A stretch of 64,000 nucleotides of DNA from CADCWK01 sp965218235 (GTDB lineage Bacteria > Chloroflexota > Chloroflexia > Thermomicrobiales > UBA6265), in assembly GCA_965218235.1 (NCBI GenBank), contig OZ244596.1, forward strand, positions 930,001 through 994,000, read 5' to 3'. Of this stretch, positions 9,064-17,839 are shown piece by piece (position 1 is the first letter of the stretch; every line of letters starts with the position of its first letter). The notes beneath the pieces were generated by a model, which ran no database searches, was not told the origin of the DNA, and was given only the letters and a program-made list of their open reading frames with translations. The translations under genes and the position numbers were made by a program.

Positions 9064-10014
9064 TCAGGACAGCGCGTCGAGCGACACCCGCCAAAGGCGC
9101 GTGGCCGCCTCTGGATCGAGGGCGTAGGCGGCCACGCCGGTCTGCGTCCCGGGCACGTTCGGTCCGGCCTCGTTGCAGTCCTCGAAATAGCGACCCCCGG
9201 CGCCATCGAGCAGCGGCGAGGTTGACAGCAGGACCGAGGTCGCCGCTCCCTGTTCAGGAGTCTTCCAGAAGCGGTCCACGGCGCTCGTCCCGGTCGACTC
9301 CAGATAGGTGATTTGCTCGGCCGTGATTGTCAGGTTGGCGACGCCGGGCGTCCGGGTCGCACCGGGCATCAGCGCGTTGACCGTTATGCCATCGCCCGCC
9401 CAGCGCCGCGACGCCTCGACGGCGAACAGGACGTTGGCGGTCTTGGATTGCCCATAGGCGAGGAACGGGTCGTAGGGTCGGCGCAGGAAGTTGATGTCGT
9501 CGAACATGACCGGTGAGCGGAGATGGCCCGCCGAGCTGACCGACACGATACGGGCACCGCCGGCCGCCGCCAGCGCGTCGTGGAGTCCATTCGCCAGCGC
9601 GAAATGGCCCAGATGGTTGGTGGCGAATTGGAGCTCCCAGCCCTCGGGGGTCCGCGTCTCCGGCGTCGCCATCACGCCGGCGTTGTTGATCAGGAGGTGC
9701 AGCGGCCCCTCCCACGACGCCACGAACGCGGCTAACGATGCGCGATCGACGAGGTTCAGGGGTGCGACGTCAACCTGCTGGTTGGCGGCCGTCGCGGCGA
9801 TGTCCGTGGCGACGCGGTTGCCGGCGTCGAGGTCGCGGACCGCCAGCGTGACGTGGGCGCCAGCCTGGGCCAGGGCGCGGGCCGTCTCGACACCGATGCC
9901 GGATGCGCCGCCCGTGACGATCGCGCGGCGGCCGGTGAGATCGATTCCCGCGATGACGTCAGCGGCCGTGGATGAAGCATCGAACGGCGTGGTGATCCGT
10001 GATTTTACGGTCAT
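9064..10014 (-). CDS. Short-chain dehydrogenase/reductase (retinol-dehydrogenase-like)
   Basis: A 316-residue NAD(P)-dependent oxidoreductase of the SDR superfamily. It has the cofactor motif TGGASGIG (about residues 38-45), LLINNAGVM, a catalytic Ser in IVSVSSAGH and YGQSK with catalytic Tyr and Lys. The long C-terminal region after MPGATRTPG resembles plant/animal retinol dehydrogenase-like SDRs. The substrate is not predictable. ATG at 10014 precedes MTVKSR; a weak purine-rich site lies upstream. It follows a second SDR gene by 43 bp on the same strand, so both probably share the promoter region facing the TetR regulator. Confidence 0.88.
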   Translation of the reverse strand: MTVKSRITTPFDASSTAADVIAGIDLTGRRAIVTGGASGIGVETARALAQAGAHVTLAVRDLDAGNRVATDIAATAANQQVDVAPLNLVDRASLAAFVASWEGPLHLLINNAGVMATPETRTPEGWELQFATNHLGHFALANGLHDALAAAGGARIVSVSSAGHLRSPVMFDDINFLRRPYDPFLAYGQSKTANVLFAVEASRRWAGDGITVNALMPGATRTPGVANLTITAEQITYLESTGTSAVDRFWKTPEQGAATSVLLSTSPLLDGAGGRYFEDCNEAGPNVPGTQTGVAAYALDPEAATRLWRVSLDALS

Positions 10015-10057
10015 GGTAATGCCTTTTTCCGGACGTTCAGTGCCCGACGACGTGACG

Positions 10058-10807
10058 TTACAGTTGAGCCGTGGCCCGGACGACGATCTCACCGACATCA
10101 ACGCTCGACGGCTGCTCGATCGCATAGGCGATGGCACGGGCAATCGCGTCCGGCGGGATCGCAAACGTGTCGCGAGAGGTGGTGAGTTGCGCTCGCACCT
10201 CCGGGTTGGACACGCTCTCCACGAAGTCGGTCTGGACGAAACCGGGCGTGACGATCGTCACCCGTAGCGCGTCGCCCGCCTCCTGGCGCAAGCCCTCCGA
10301 GATGGCGCGGACGGCGAACTTCGTCCCCGAGTAGACAGCCTGGTTCGGAGTCGTCTTCAGACCGGCGGTCGAGGCGGTGTTGACGAGGTGGCCGAAGCTC
10401 TGCGCCCGGAAGACCGGTAGTGCGGCCGCGATACCGTAGAGCATGCCCTTGATGTTGACGTCGATCATCGCGTCCCATTCGTCCACGCGCAGGTCATCGA
10501 GGGGCGAGATCGGCCCGATGCCGGCGTTGTTGATCAGCACGTCCAGCTGGGCGAATCGGTCCGTCGCCAGTGAGACCAGCCTGGACATGTCGTCGCGCCG
10601 GGTGACGTCAATGGCGGAACAGGCCGCCTCGTCGCCCTGTTCCGCGATCCGGCTCGCCAGCGCCCGGAGACGATCCGCCCGACGTGCCCCGAGGACGACC
10701 TTCGCGCCGCGCTCGGCGAGCAGGAGGGCTGTCGCCTCGCCGATTCCGCTGCTGGCCCCCGTGATCACGACGACTTTCCCGGCGATCCCTGATTCGATTG
10801 CCGACAT
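10058..10807 (-). CDS. Short-chain dehydrogenase/reductase (classical SDR)
   Basis: A 249-residue classical SDR. It has TGASSGIG (cofactor), NNAG (about residues 90-93), a catalytic Ser in NTASTAG and YSGTK with Tyr and Lys. The length and PGFVQTDF segment are typical of NADP-dependent clavaldehyde-dehydrogenase/YdfG-like enzymes; the substrate is unknown. ATG at 10807 has a good GGAAGGAACAGGAC site just upstream. It is the first gene of a two-SDR unit divergent from a TetR regulator, with two operator-like repeats in the gap. Regulation of the pair by that TetR protein is a fair inference. Confidence 0.9.
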   Translation of the reverse strand: MSAIESGIAGKVVVITGASSGIGEATALLLAERGAKVVLGARRADRLRALASRIAEQGDEAACSAIDVTRRDDMSRLVSLATDRFAQLDVLINNAGIGPISPLDDLRVDEWDAMIDVNIKGMLYGIAAALPVFRAQSFGHLVNTASTAGLKTTPNQAVYSGTKFAVRAISEGLRQEAGDALRVTIVTPGFVQTDFVESVSNPEVRAQLTTSRDTFAIPPDAIARAIAYAIEQPSSVDVGEIVVRATAQL

Positions 10808-10907
10808 GTCCTGTTCCTTCCCGGCGGTCTCGCTGCTGGCGACACGCCGTTGATCGACGTACTGGCCGTTCCGGTTGCCCGACTCCCGCGAGGCGCCTAC
10901 AATCGAA

Positions 10908-10923
10908 ACGGATACGTCTCCGG
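10908..10923. promoter_or_regulatory. Operator-like palindrome 1 (SDR/TetR divergent region)
   Basis: acggatacgtctccgg is an imperfect palindrome (ACGGA-N6-TCCGt type) in the gap between the SDR operon and the tetR-type gene. It matches site 2, 33 bp away start to start, close to three helical turns. Probable TetR binding site, by inference. Confidence 0.6.
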
Positions 10924-10940
10924 TATCAGGCAGTAGCGTA

Positions 10941-10956
10941 ACGGACACGTCTCCGT
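10941..10956. promoter_or_regulatory. Operator-like palindrome 2 (SDR/TetR divergent region)
   Basis: acggacacgtctccgt is palindromic except for two central positions, with flanks (taacgga / tccgttta) extending the symmetry. It lies 44 bp before the tetR-type start codon at 11000. A weaker related copy (acggagacgtcttgt) lies near 11753, downstream of the regulator gene. Confidence 0.65.
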
Positions 10957-10999
10957 TTATCAAGATCCGGGCTTGATGAGCGCAAGCACAGGAGCATCG

Positions 11000-11593
11000 A
11001 TGTCAGACCAGACGCCTGGCCCAGAGTCATCGCGATCGACGATGCGGTCCGATGCCGAGCAGAACCGCGCCCGTATCATTGACGTCGCGCGCACCGCTCT
11101 GACCGCATCGAGCGACGCGTCGCTGAACTCGATCGCGAAGCTGGCTGGCGTCGGCCCGGGCACCCTGTACCGGCACTTCCCGAACCGGGAGGCGCTCCTG
11201 CTCGCGGTCTACCGTCAGGATGTCCGGGAGTTGATCGACGCCGTCCCGGTCCTGCTCGCTGAGCATCCGCCGGTCACCGCGCTGCGCCTGTGGATCGAGC
11301 GGCTCGCCGCCTACGGGCGGATCAAGCACGGCCTCGCCGACGCCATGCAGGCGGCCACCCGGGCCGATCTCGCCGGCGAGCACTACGGGCTGGTGATCGC
11401 GGCGATCACGCTCCTCCTCGAAGCCGGCAAGGCGGCCGGCGAACTGCGATCGGACATCGATGCTGATGAACTCCTGCTCCTGGTCAGCTTCCTCTGGCGG
11501 ACAGACCTCGGCACCGACGGGGAAGCACGATCGCGCCATCTGCTCGACCTCGTGCTGGACGGCCTGCGACGGCAGCCGGACCCCGGAATCTGA
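11000..11593 (+). CDS. TetR family transcriptional regulator
   Basis: A 197-residue DNA-binding repressor-type protein. The N-terminal helix-turn-helix domain runs through RARIIDVARTAL and SLNSIAKLAGVGPGTLYRHF, the standard TetR recognition helix, followed by PNREALLLAVY. The C-terminal two-thirds is the variable ligand/dimer domain, with the AcrR-like pattern seen in many actinobacterial SDR-linked regulators. ATG at 11000 is preceded by GGAG at 8 nt; in-frame starts further up (TTG 10973, ATG 10976) have no such site. It is divergent from two SDR genes with two near-palindromic sites between them, so autoregulation and control of the SDRs is likely. Confidence 0.88.
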   Translation: MSDQTPGPESSRSTMRSDAEQNRARIIDVARTALTASSDASLNSIAKLAGVGPGTLYRHFPNREALLLAVYRQDVRELIDAVPVLLAEHPPVTALRLWIERLAAYGRIKHGLADAMQAATRADLAGEHYGLVIAAITLLLEAGKAAGELRSDIDADELLLLVSFLWRTDLGTDGEARSRHLLDLVLDGLRRQPDPGI

Positions 11594-12101
11594 TTACGCC
11601 GCATGGACATCCGTAGTGAGGTCAACAAGCGTCACCCCATCCTCCTCGGGTCCGATCGTAGCGCCGCCATGCATCATCGGAATCCCCGACGTCACGCAAG
11701 CCGGCCGGACCAGATCTCATCGCGACACCGTCTCTGAGTTCAATCCACAGAGAACGGAGACGTCTTGTCAGATGGCAGGCCGCCTACCCCGGCCATGAGT
11801 GGCCTGCCTCAGGGACGGGGCTTCGCGGCCTCGATGACCGCACGATGCTCGGCCTAGGCGCGAAGCGCCGTCATTCAGCCCGGCCACGCATTGCCGGGAA
11901 CGAAAACTCGTCTCCCGTGTGATTCTTCCCGCTCTATCGCCAATCCTCACAGCGTCACGCCGAGCGACCGCATTCCCGGTACTCTCGACCGCACTGGCTT
12001 CGAGCATCCCTGTAACAAACAGCGGCTCACATGCATCTTGATAGGTAGCGTCGACGTACACCGGGCATACGCCTCGTCGCGGGCAGTTAGACTGTCCCCC
12101 G
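11594..12101. other. Intergenic gap between tetR-type and sigma factor genes
   Basis: About 500 bp without a recognisable gene. It holds a third, weaker operator-like sequence near 11753-11767. A GC-rich hairpin also lies here (ggcaggcc at 11774-11781 with ggcctgcc at 11801-11808, no T-run). Confidence 0.5.
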
Positions 12102-12914
12102 ATGACCCTGCCGCGGTCGCCCCTGCTCCGGCAGCGCGACCGCCTCCGCCAGGACCGCGCGGTGCCCCGCTTCCCGCGACCCGTCGACGCCAGAGCAGCT
12201 CGCGACGCCCGGTTCGCCGAGGTCGTCCGTACCTACGAGGCGCCCTTGTCCCGCTATCTCGTCCGCATGGTCGGCGATGTCGAACTCGCCCGGGACCTCG
12301 CCCAGGAGACCTTCCTGTCGGCCTACGGCGCCTGGCCGGAACCGGAACCCACGCACCTCAGTGCCTGGCTGTACCGGATCGCGACCAATCACGCCCTCAG
12401 CCACCTTCGCCGGCGCAAGGTGATCCGCTGGGTTCCGTTCTCCCAACTTGCCGCGCGTGGAGCCCGCGCCGAGCGCGACGCCGGCGACGGCAGTCTCGAT
12501 CACCTCTTCCCGAGCGAGGCCTCCCCCAGCGACGGGATCGTCGAAGCCGACGCCATCGAGACCATCCTCGACGGCATGGACGCGCGGGACCGGGCGACGC
12601 TCCTGCTGCACGCCGCCGGCTTCTCCGGGGCCGAGATCGGCGAGCAGCTCAACGGCAGCCCAGCCAGCGCCCGGACTCGGCTCAGCCGCGCCCGCGCCCA
12701 TTTCCGGGAGCAGTACGCCCGTCTCGGCGCCCTGACCGGGCTCGGAACCGACCGGACGACGGCGACCGCCCCAGCGTTCGACGAGCCCGCTCCTGGAGCG
12801 CGGCACCTGCGGCTCCTTCGGCCGCTGAACCAGGACGATCGCCTGACCGCGAACGAACCTGCCAAAGGTGACAACCGACCGAACGCGCCCCAATCCGGAG
12901 GAACCAGCGCATGA
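12102..12914 (+). CDS. ECF-type RNA polymerase sigma factor
   Basis: A 270-residue extracytoplasmic-function sigma-70 factor. Region 2 is clear: YLVRMVGDVELARDLAQETF with LSAWLYRIATNHALSHLRRR, the -10 recognition part. Region 4 follows at about 160-205: DARDRATLLLHAAGFSGAEI then SPASARTRLSRARAHF, the -35-binding helix-turn-helix. The roughly 60-residue tail after it is polar and low in complexity. Its stop overlaps the start of the next gene by 4 bp (ATGA), the usual coupling of a sigma factor to its membrane anti-sigma factor. The target promoters are unknown. Confidence 0.92.
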   Translation: MTLPRSPLLRQRDRLRQDRAVPRFPRPVDARAARDARFAEVVRTYEAPLSRYLVRMVGDVELARDLAQETFLSAYGAWPEPEPTHLSAWLYRIATNHALSHLRRRKVIRWVPFSQLAARGARAERDAGDGSLDHLFPSEASPSDGIVEADAIETILDGMDARDRATLLLHAAGFSGAEIGEQLNGSPASARTRLSRARAHFREQYARLGALTGLGTDRTTATAPAFDEPAPGARHLRLLRPLNQDDRLTANEPAKGDNRPNAPQSGGTSA

Positions 12915-14512
12915 CCGATCGGCCCCCCCTCCGGTGCGAGCAGGTCGGCGCTGACCTGCTCGGGAACCCGGCCGGTGCGACCCACACCCGCCGCATCGCC
13001 GCTCATCTCGCCTCCTGCGCCCGCTGCCGGTCTCTCAGCCGCACGCTCGATCGTGATCGAGCCCGGATTGGCCGCCACCTCGACGCAACTGACTGGCTGC
13101 CCGTCGCCGACCGGGTCCTCGCCGCGCTGCCCGGGCCGGACCGACCGTCCGAACCGGAATCCCAACCACGGGCCATCCGTCCGGTCGCCCCGATGGCGAT
13201 GGCCCCGCCGTCCGGAGCGCCGGTCGGACCGGCGGGTCCCGGGTCCGGACATCGCTCCGGACGGCGCTCCGGGCCGATCGCGGCCTCGCTGCGGGCGGCC
13301 TGCCTGGTGATCGTCGGGCTGGGGCTCGGCCTCGCCCTGCAGCAGGTCTGGCCGGGCAACGGCGACGATCGAACCGCTGAGTCGACCCAGTTCGCGGCGA
13401 CCGGGCGGCAGGACGGGGCTCTCGGCGGTCAGCCGGGGACGACCGACCGCACCGGGACCGATGCCAGTTCCGCCTACGTCCCCGCGCCGGGAGACAACCC
13501 GCCGCTGGCCGTTTCCGGCGGCACCGGCGGGATCACCGCCAGCCAGAACCGGGAGACCTGGCAGTCCGTGCGACGGACGGTTCAGGGCGGGATCAGTCCC
13601 CTGCTCTACCCACCGGTCCCTCCGGGAACGTTCGACTCGGTCGTGATCGAGTCGCTCACGACCGATGCCTTCGCCGTCCGCTACGCCAGCGCGGATAGTT
13701 CGGCCGTGATGACGGCCGGAGAGGATGCGGCAACGGCGACCGTCCGGGACGGGACCAGCTCGGTGGCCGTCGTCCGGGGCGCCCAGGCGACCGTCCAGGT
13801 CCGCCAGACAACGACCCCCGGCCAGGGCGGCCTCCGGCTGGACGGGCAGGCGAGCACGGCCTTGGCCCCTGGCATAATCGTCGAGGTGACCTGGACCGAG
13901 ACGGGACGTCCGGACGACCTGGCCACGAGCCAGACCGCGGCGGCGCTTCCCTACCGCGTCACCGCGGCTAGCCTCCCGGTCGACGTGGTGATGACGTTCG
14001 TCGACAGCCTGATGCCGTTCGGCAGCGGCTGGGATGACCTCCGCGAGGCGCTGCCGACTGGCACGACGATCGTCACGCCCGCGACCCTGCCCGATGGCTT
14101 CGGCCCCGCTGGCCTCATCGACCAGACCGTCGCCGCCGATCCCAACGGCGATGGGACGATCGTCACCTGGTCCGTCGGCTACCGCCGCGCCACCAGCGAG
14201 ACGATCGACCGGATCGTCCTCTCCGCCGCGCCGTCTGGAGACGCGGTCGAGTCGGGGGACCTCACCGTCGCCGGGCACCCCGCGATCCAGTCTTCCACCG
14301 CGGCGACCACCGATCAGCCGGCGAGCCAGACCGTGACCTGGACCAGCGGCGCGACCCGTTACCGGATCGACTTCATTGGCGACGGACTGACCGATACCGA
14401 GGTCAACGGGGTGCTCGACGGGCTCACTGAGACCAGTGTGCCGACGGCCACGACCGGAAACCCCGCGACATCCGGCCGATCCGCGACACGCGAGACGAGC
14501 CGGGCGACGTGA
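12911..14512 (+). CDS. Membrane anti-sigma factor with zinc-binding N-terminus
   Basis: A 533-residue protein, translationally coupled to the sigma factor (ATGA overlap). The N-terminal cytoplasmic part has the HxxxCxxC signature of zinc-associated anti-sigma domains (His32, Cys36, Cys39). A Pro/Arg-rich linker leads to one transmembrane helix at about 124-146. The remaining roughly 380 residues should be extracytoplasmic: Thr/Ser/Gly-rich and beta-strand-like, with no recognised family. This large outer part may be the sensor. The length is well above the common 200-300 residues. Role: holds the ECF sigma factor inactive until an envelope signal arrives (family knowledge). Confidence 0.85.
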   Translation: MTDRPPLRCEQVGADLLGNPAGATHTRRIAAHLASCARCRSLSRTLDRDRARIGRHLDATDWLPVADRVLAALPGPDRPSEPESQPRAIRPVAPMAMAPPSGAPVGPAGPGSGHRSGRRSGPIAASLRAACLVIVGLGLGLALQQVWPGNGDDRTAESTQFAATGRQDGALGGQPGTTDRTGTDASSAYVPAPGDNPPLAVSGGTGGITASQNRETWQSVRRTVQGGISPLLYPPVPPGTFDSVVIESLTTDAFAVRYASADSSAVMTAGEDAATATVRDGTSSVAVVRGAQATVQVRQTTTPGQGGLRLDGQASTALAPGIIVEVTWTETGRPDDLATSQTAAALPYRVTAASLPVDVVMTFVDSLMPFGSGWDDLREALPTGTTIVTPATLPDGFGPAGLIDQTVAADPNGDGTIVTWSVGYRRATSETIDRIVLSAAPSGDAVESGDLTVAGHPAIQSSTAATTDQPASQTVTWTSGATRYRIDFIGDGLTDTEVNGVLDGLTETSVPTATTGNPATSGRSATRETSRAT

Positions 14513-14712
14513 GCGCCTGGTGGCGTTCCGGGCCGGATCGCGTACCATGCGCCAGCCCCTGTCCGTTCAACCGGATGGGATCGGCCCATTGTCCCCGCAT
14601 GCCTGCCTCTCTGCGTTGGACAGTCGCACGCGGCCATCGTCCGCACTCCTCATCGTTCACCTCGCATGACGAGACGCGGGGACTGGACGACGTGCTCGTC
14701 GGAGGAAAGCGT

Positions 14713-15132
14713 TTGGCGGACACCGAGTCTCTGCGCCCATTGGCACCTCTCACCCTCACACGCCGCCTGTCGGTGAGCGTGCTGGTCGCTTTGCTGATCC
14801 TGAGTTTTGTCCCGACGGGGGCGAAGGCAATCGAAACCGGACCCTCCGGACAGGTCGCGGCGCAGGCGACCGGCGCCGTCAATGAGCCCGCTCCCCGGCT
14901 CCAGCCCGTCGGCAACGGCGACACCATCGACAGCCCCGCCGAGACGGCCGACGAGCCGAGCTCTGGCGATCCCTCATGGTGGTGGCGTGTCGTCTTCGGC
15001 GCCGCCGTCGTCGTCGTGCTGGTCGCGCTGATCCAGCGCCGTCAGGTCCCGGACCGCGCCCATGGCGTTGGTCGCGGCCGGAATGGCACCAGGCCGAGGA
15101 GCCGCGACGACCGCAACGCCCTCGGCCACTGA
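14713..15132 (+). CDS. Small secreted/membrane protein downstream of sigma-anti-sigma pair
   Basis: The best start is TTG at 14713, which has a strong GGAGGAAAG site; upstream in-frame sequence looks noncoding. The 139-residue product has an N-terminal signal-like helix (RRLSVSVLVALLILSFVP). A polar Ala/Pro/Glu region follows, then a second helix near the C-terminus (WWWRVVFGAAVVVVLVALI) and an Arg-rich tail. No known family. It follows the anti-sigma gene by 200 bp on the same strand and may belong to the same envelope-stress unit, by position only. Confidence 0.6.
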   Translation: MADTESLRPLAPLTLTRRLSVSVLVALLILSFVPTGAKAIETGPSGQVAAQATGAVNEPAPRLQPVGNGDTIDSPAETADEPSSGDPSWWWRVVFGAAVVVVLVALIQRRQVPDRAHGVGRGRNGTRPRSRDDRNALGH

Positions 15133-15154
15133 CCCCGGTAATCGCAAGGACGAA

Positions 15155-15190
15155 CACCCGCGGTTGCGGTCGCCCCTGCAACCGAGGGTG
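15155..15190. terminator. Hairpin between convergent genes, possible bidirectional terminator
   Basis: Arms CACCCGCGGTTGC (15155-15167) and GCAACCGAGGGTG (15178-15190) pair with one mismatch around a 10-nt loop. It lies between two genes that run toward each other. There is no T-run, so termination is plausible but not certain. Confidence 0.5.
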
Positions 15191-15202
15191 GCCGCCTCCC
15201 GG

Positions 15203-16273
15203 TTACGTGATCGGCGTGGCGACCGGCGTCCCCGTTGCCGGCGAAACGGCGCCGGGGTACCAGGCCGCCGCGATGTCGAGGTCGGCCGGAATCAGCCCGT
15301 TGTCGGCCAGCCAGCCGCCGAAGGCATCCCAGCGCTCCGCCGTCTGGACGCCGAACCGGCCGTTGACGTCAAGCCACGTCGAGGCGCTCAGCGGGACGGC
15401 CTCCGTCTCGATCTCGACGTCGAGATCCGGAGACGCCGCCGCGAGCGCCGCCAGCGCCGCCGCCGGGTCGGCCGCCGCCGCGACGTAGCCCGCGCCCATC
15501 GCCGCGACGAGCGCCGCGACGACCTCCGGCCGCTGGGCGACGGTCTCCTCGCTGGCGACCAGGACCAGCTCGTAGAACGGCGGGACCCCCCAGTCCTCGA
15601 ACCGGAGCAGCGAGACGTCGTACCCCTCGCGGTCGGCGATCAGCGTCTCGTGGTTCCAGTAGACGCCCGTGACAGCATCGACCCGGCCCGAGGCGATCGC
15701 CGGCAGCAGGTCGTAGCCGACGTTGACGATCTCGACCTCATCGAGCGACACCCCGTCAGCCGCGAGGATCGTCGAGAGGAACGCCTCGTCGCTGGCCAGC
15801 CCGCTGGACCCGATCGACTTCCCGCGCAGATCGGACGGCCGCGTAATCCCGCGCTCGGTCAGCGTCATCATCACGAGCAGCGGGACCTGGACGACCGCCG
15901 CGACGCTGACGACCGGCACGCCCTGCGCCCGGGCCAGCAGGACCTCGGTCTGATAACTGATCCCGAAGTCGTCCCGCCCGGCGCCGACCGTCTGCAGCAC
16001 CGTCGCCGGGTCGGCCGGCGTGTAGATCTCCGGCGCGAGGCCGGCCGGGGCGAACAGGTCCCGCGCCTGGGCGAGGAAGATGCCGGCGTGATTGGCGTTG
16101 GGGTACCAGTCCAGCGCCAGCGTGACGCTGGTCGCCCCCTGGGCGGCTCTCGCGCCGGGGCCGACGGCACCCAACCCGAGCAGGCCCGCACCAGCCAGGG
16201 CGAGCGGCGTTCGCAGCCGGGCCGTCCGGGCATCGATCCGGGTCGTCGTCGTCTTCGCGTCGTGCTGGGTCAT
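15203..16273 (-). CDS. thiY: ThiY-like ABC substrate-binding protein (thiamine pyrimidine precursor uptake)
   Basis: A 356-residue NMT1/THI5-like periplasmic-type binding protein. It has a Tat/Sec-like hydrophobic leader, then VTLALDWYPNANHAGIFLAQ, the family's characteristic start. DFGISYQTEVLLARAQGVPV and the second lobe with GYDLLPAIASGRVDAVTG follow. Such proteins deliver formylaminopyrimidine or HMP-like thiamine precursors to a ThiXZ transporter. A TPP riboswitch lies upstream on the same strand, strongly supporting the thiamine assignment. No permease or ATPase gene is adjacent, so its transporter partners must be elsewhere. ATG at 16273 is used; an in-frame start at 16342 is possible. 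Confidence 0.88.
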   Translation of the reverse strand: MTQHDAKTTTTRIDARTARLRTPLALAGAGLLGLGAVGPGARAAQGATSVTLALDWYPNANHAGIFLAQARDLFAPAGLAPEIYTPADPATVLQTVGAGRDDFGISYQTEVLLARAQGVPVVSVAAVVQVPLLVMMTLTERGITRPSDLRGKSIGSSGLASDEAFLSTILAADGVSLDEVEIVNVGYDLLPAIASGRVDAVTGVYWNHETLIADREGYDVSLLRFEDWGVPPFYELVLVASEETVAQRPEVVAALVAAMGAGYVAAAADPAAALAALAAASPDLDVEIETEAVPLSASTWLDVNGRFGVQTAERWDAFGGWLADNGLIPADLDIAAAWYPGAVSPATGTPVATPIT

Positions 16274-16430
16274 TGGTCCGTCGTCTCCCGTGGCCTGACG
16301 CTCACGACCGTCGCCCGTTGCCGGGGGCGGTCGGGTCGCCAAATCGGTCAGAGAACGGGGTCACCTGAACAGTCCCGGCGCCGCCCGATGGGCGCGAGCC
16401 GGACCACGGTGACAGGAGGAGTCGAGTGGA

Positions 16431-16468
16431 GATTCCACGGCGCGGCGGCCCTGCCATCGCGCGGAATC
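16431..16468 (-). promoter_or_regulatory. Hairpin just downstream of the TPP riboswitch, possible expression platform
   Basis: GATTCC pairs with GGAATC, and inside them GCGCG pairs with CGCGC, directly 3' of the aptamer on the minus strand. There is no U-tract, so it may act through anti-terminator pairing or Rho rather than as a simple terminator. Confidence 0.45.
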
Positions 16469-16469
16469 G

Positions 16470-16562
16470 GCCAGCTTCCCTTCGCGGGCATTACCCCGAT
16501 CAGGTTCGACGGTCGGCGACATCCGGTCGCCCTCTCAGCCCGGCACCCCGAGCTCCCGTTGG
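16470..16562 (-). ncRNA. TPP riboswitch (THI element)
   Basis: On the minus strand the conserved aptamer segments appear in order: CGGGGTGC, GGCTGAGAG, then GAACCTGATCGGGGTAAT and GCGAAGGGAAG. The P1 stem can form from AGCT at 16551-16554 with AGCT at 16473-16476. It lies about 200 nt before the thiY start, so TPP should repress uptake of the thiamine precursor. Confidence 0.95.
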
Positions 16563-16830
16563 CATCGGGCGAAGCGGCCATCTGGCCAGCCTCCACCCAG
16601 TGAAAGCCTAGCCTACATTGCGCTCTTCTGCACGATGGAACCCGTTCCCACTCAGCGAGGCGCGGCCCGATACGCCTGTCCTGGAAGATTGACCGGGCAC
16701 CACATCAGGACCCATTGTCCACCCTCCATGGGATAATCCGTCGCTACTACCACCTGATCCTCGTCGAATCCCACAGCCGACTCGATCGAGCCAGCTGCTC
16801 AACCCGCCGAGAGGCGGGAAGAAGGTCCCC

Positions 16831-17814
16831 GTGAACGCGCCCGCTCCATCGACAGCTTCGTCACACCCGGATGCCGTCACGTCGCCAGATGATGTCGCAT
16901 CTCACAGCCCGTCCACCTCGCTGACTGGACCAGCAGCCTTCGGCCGTCGCCGGGCCTGGCTGCTCGCGGCCCGGCCGAAGACGCTGCCGGCCGCCGTCGC
17001 GCCGGTCGTCGTCGGAACGGCCGTCGCGATCCGTGAAGGTGGCTTCGACATCGTCGCGACGCTGGCCTGCGTCGCGGTCGCGCTGCTGCTTCAGGTCGCG
17101 GCCAACTTCGCCAACGACGCCTTCGACTTCCACAAGGGCGCCGACACCGCCGAGCGCCTCGGCCCGACCCGCGTCACCGTCGCCGGGCTGATTCCATCGC
17201 GGCAGGTCATGGTCGCGACCGGGGTCACGCTCCTGCTGGCGATGCTGGCCGGCAGCTACCTCGTCTTCCTCGGCGGCTGGCCCATCCTCGCGATCGGGCT
17301 GCTGGCGATCGTCTCGGCCGTCGCCTACACCGGCGGGCCGGCACCGCTGGGCTACGCCGGGCTGGGCGACCTGTTCGTCTTCCTGTTCTTCGGCCTTGTC
17401 GCTGTCGCCGGGACGGCCTTCGTCCAGACCGGCGACCTGACCAGCCTGTCCCTCGTCGCCGGCATCCCGATCGGCTGCCTCGCGACGGCGATCCTCGCGG
17501 TCAACAACCTCCGCGACATCAAGACCGACCGGCGGGCCGGCAAGCGGACCCTCGCTGTCCGGCTTGGTCCCAACGGTGCGATCGCGGAGTACATCGTCCT
17601 GATGACCGTCGCCTTCGCCACGCCGGCCGCGCTGTACTTCTCCGGCGACCTCGAGCTTTGGGCGTTCGTCCCGTGGGTGCTGCTACCCCTTACAATCATG
17701 ATGACCCGAGGCATCGTCCAGGAAACTGGTCGAGAGTTGAACGCCCGCCTCGCCGGCACCGCCCGGCTGGAACTGCTCTTCGCCCTCTTCTTCGCGGTCG
17801 CCATCGTCCGCTAG
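16831..17814 (+). CDS. menA: 1,4-dihydroxy-2-naphthoate polyprenyltransferase
   Basis: An integral membrane UbiA-family prenyltransferase that attaches the isoprenoid tail to DHNA in menaquinone synthesis. The first Asp-rich motif is NFANDAFDFHKGAD (residues 92-105); the second is NNLRDIKTDRRAGKRTLAVR. About eight hydrophobic helices fill the rest. The 327-residue length includes a polar Ser/Pro-rich N-terminal extension of about 35 residues. The start is GTG at 16831. It is followed within about 25 bp by menG, so the two last steps of menaquinone synthesis are co-transcribed. Confidence 0.93.
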   Translation: MNAPAPSTASSHPDAVTSPDDVASHSPSTSLTGPAAFGRRRAWLLAARPKTLPAAVAPVVVGTAVAIREGGFDIVATLACVAVALLLQVAANFANDAFDFHKGADTAERLGPTRVTVAGLIPSRQVMVATGVTLLLAMLAGSYLVFLGGWPILAIGLLAIVSAVAYTGGPAPLGYAGLGDLFVFLFFGLVAVAGTAFVQTGDLTSLSLVAGIPIGCLATAILAVNNLRDIKTDRRAGKRTLAVRLGPNGAIAEYIVLMTVAFATPAALYFSGDLELWAFVPWVLLPLTIMMTRGIVQETGRELNARLAGTARLELLFALFFAVAIVR

Positions 17815-17839
17815 CCCTCTCGCCCGGAGCTTGCCCGCC

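Larger units (their letters stand above)
16274..16830. other. Intergenic gap between thiY and menA
   Basis: About 560 bp between divergent genes. It holds the TPP riboswitch and its downstream hairpin (separate entries). Bases 16600-16830 show no gene or repeat; the menA promoter should be here. Confidence 0.6.
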
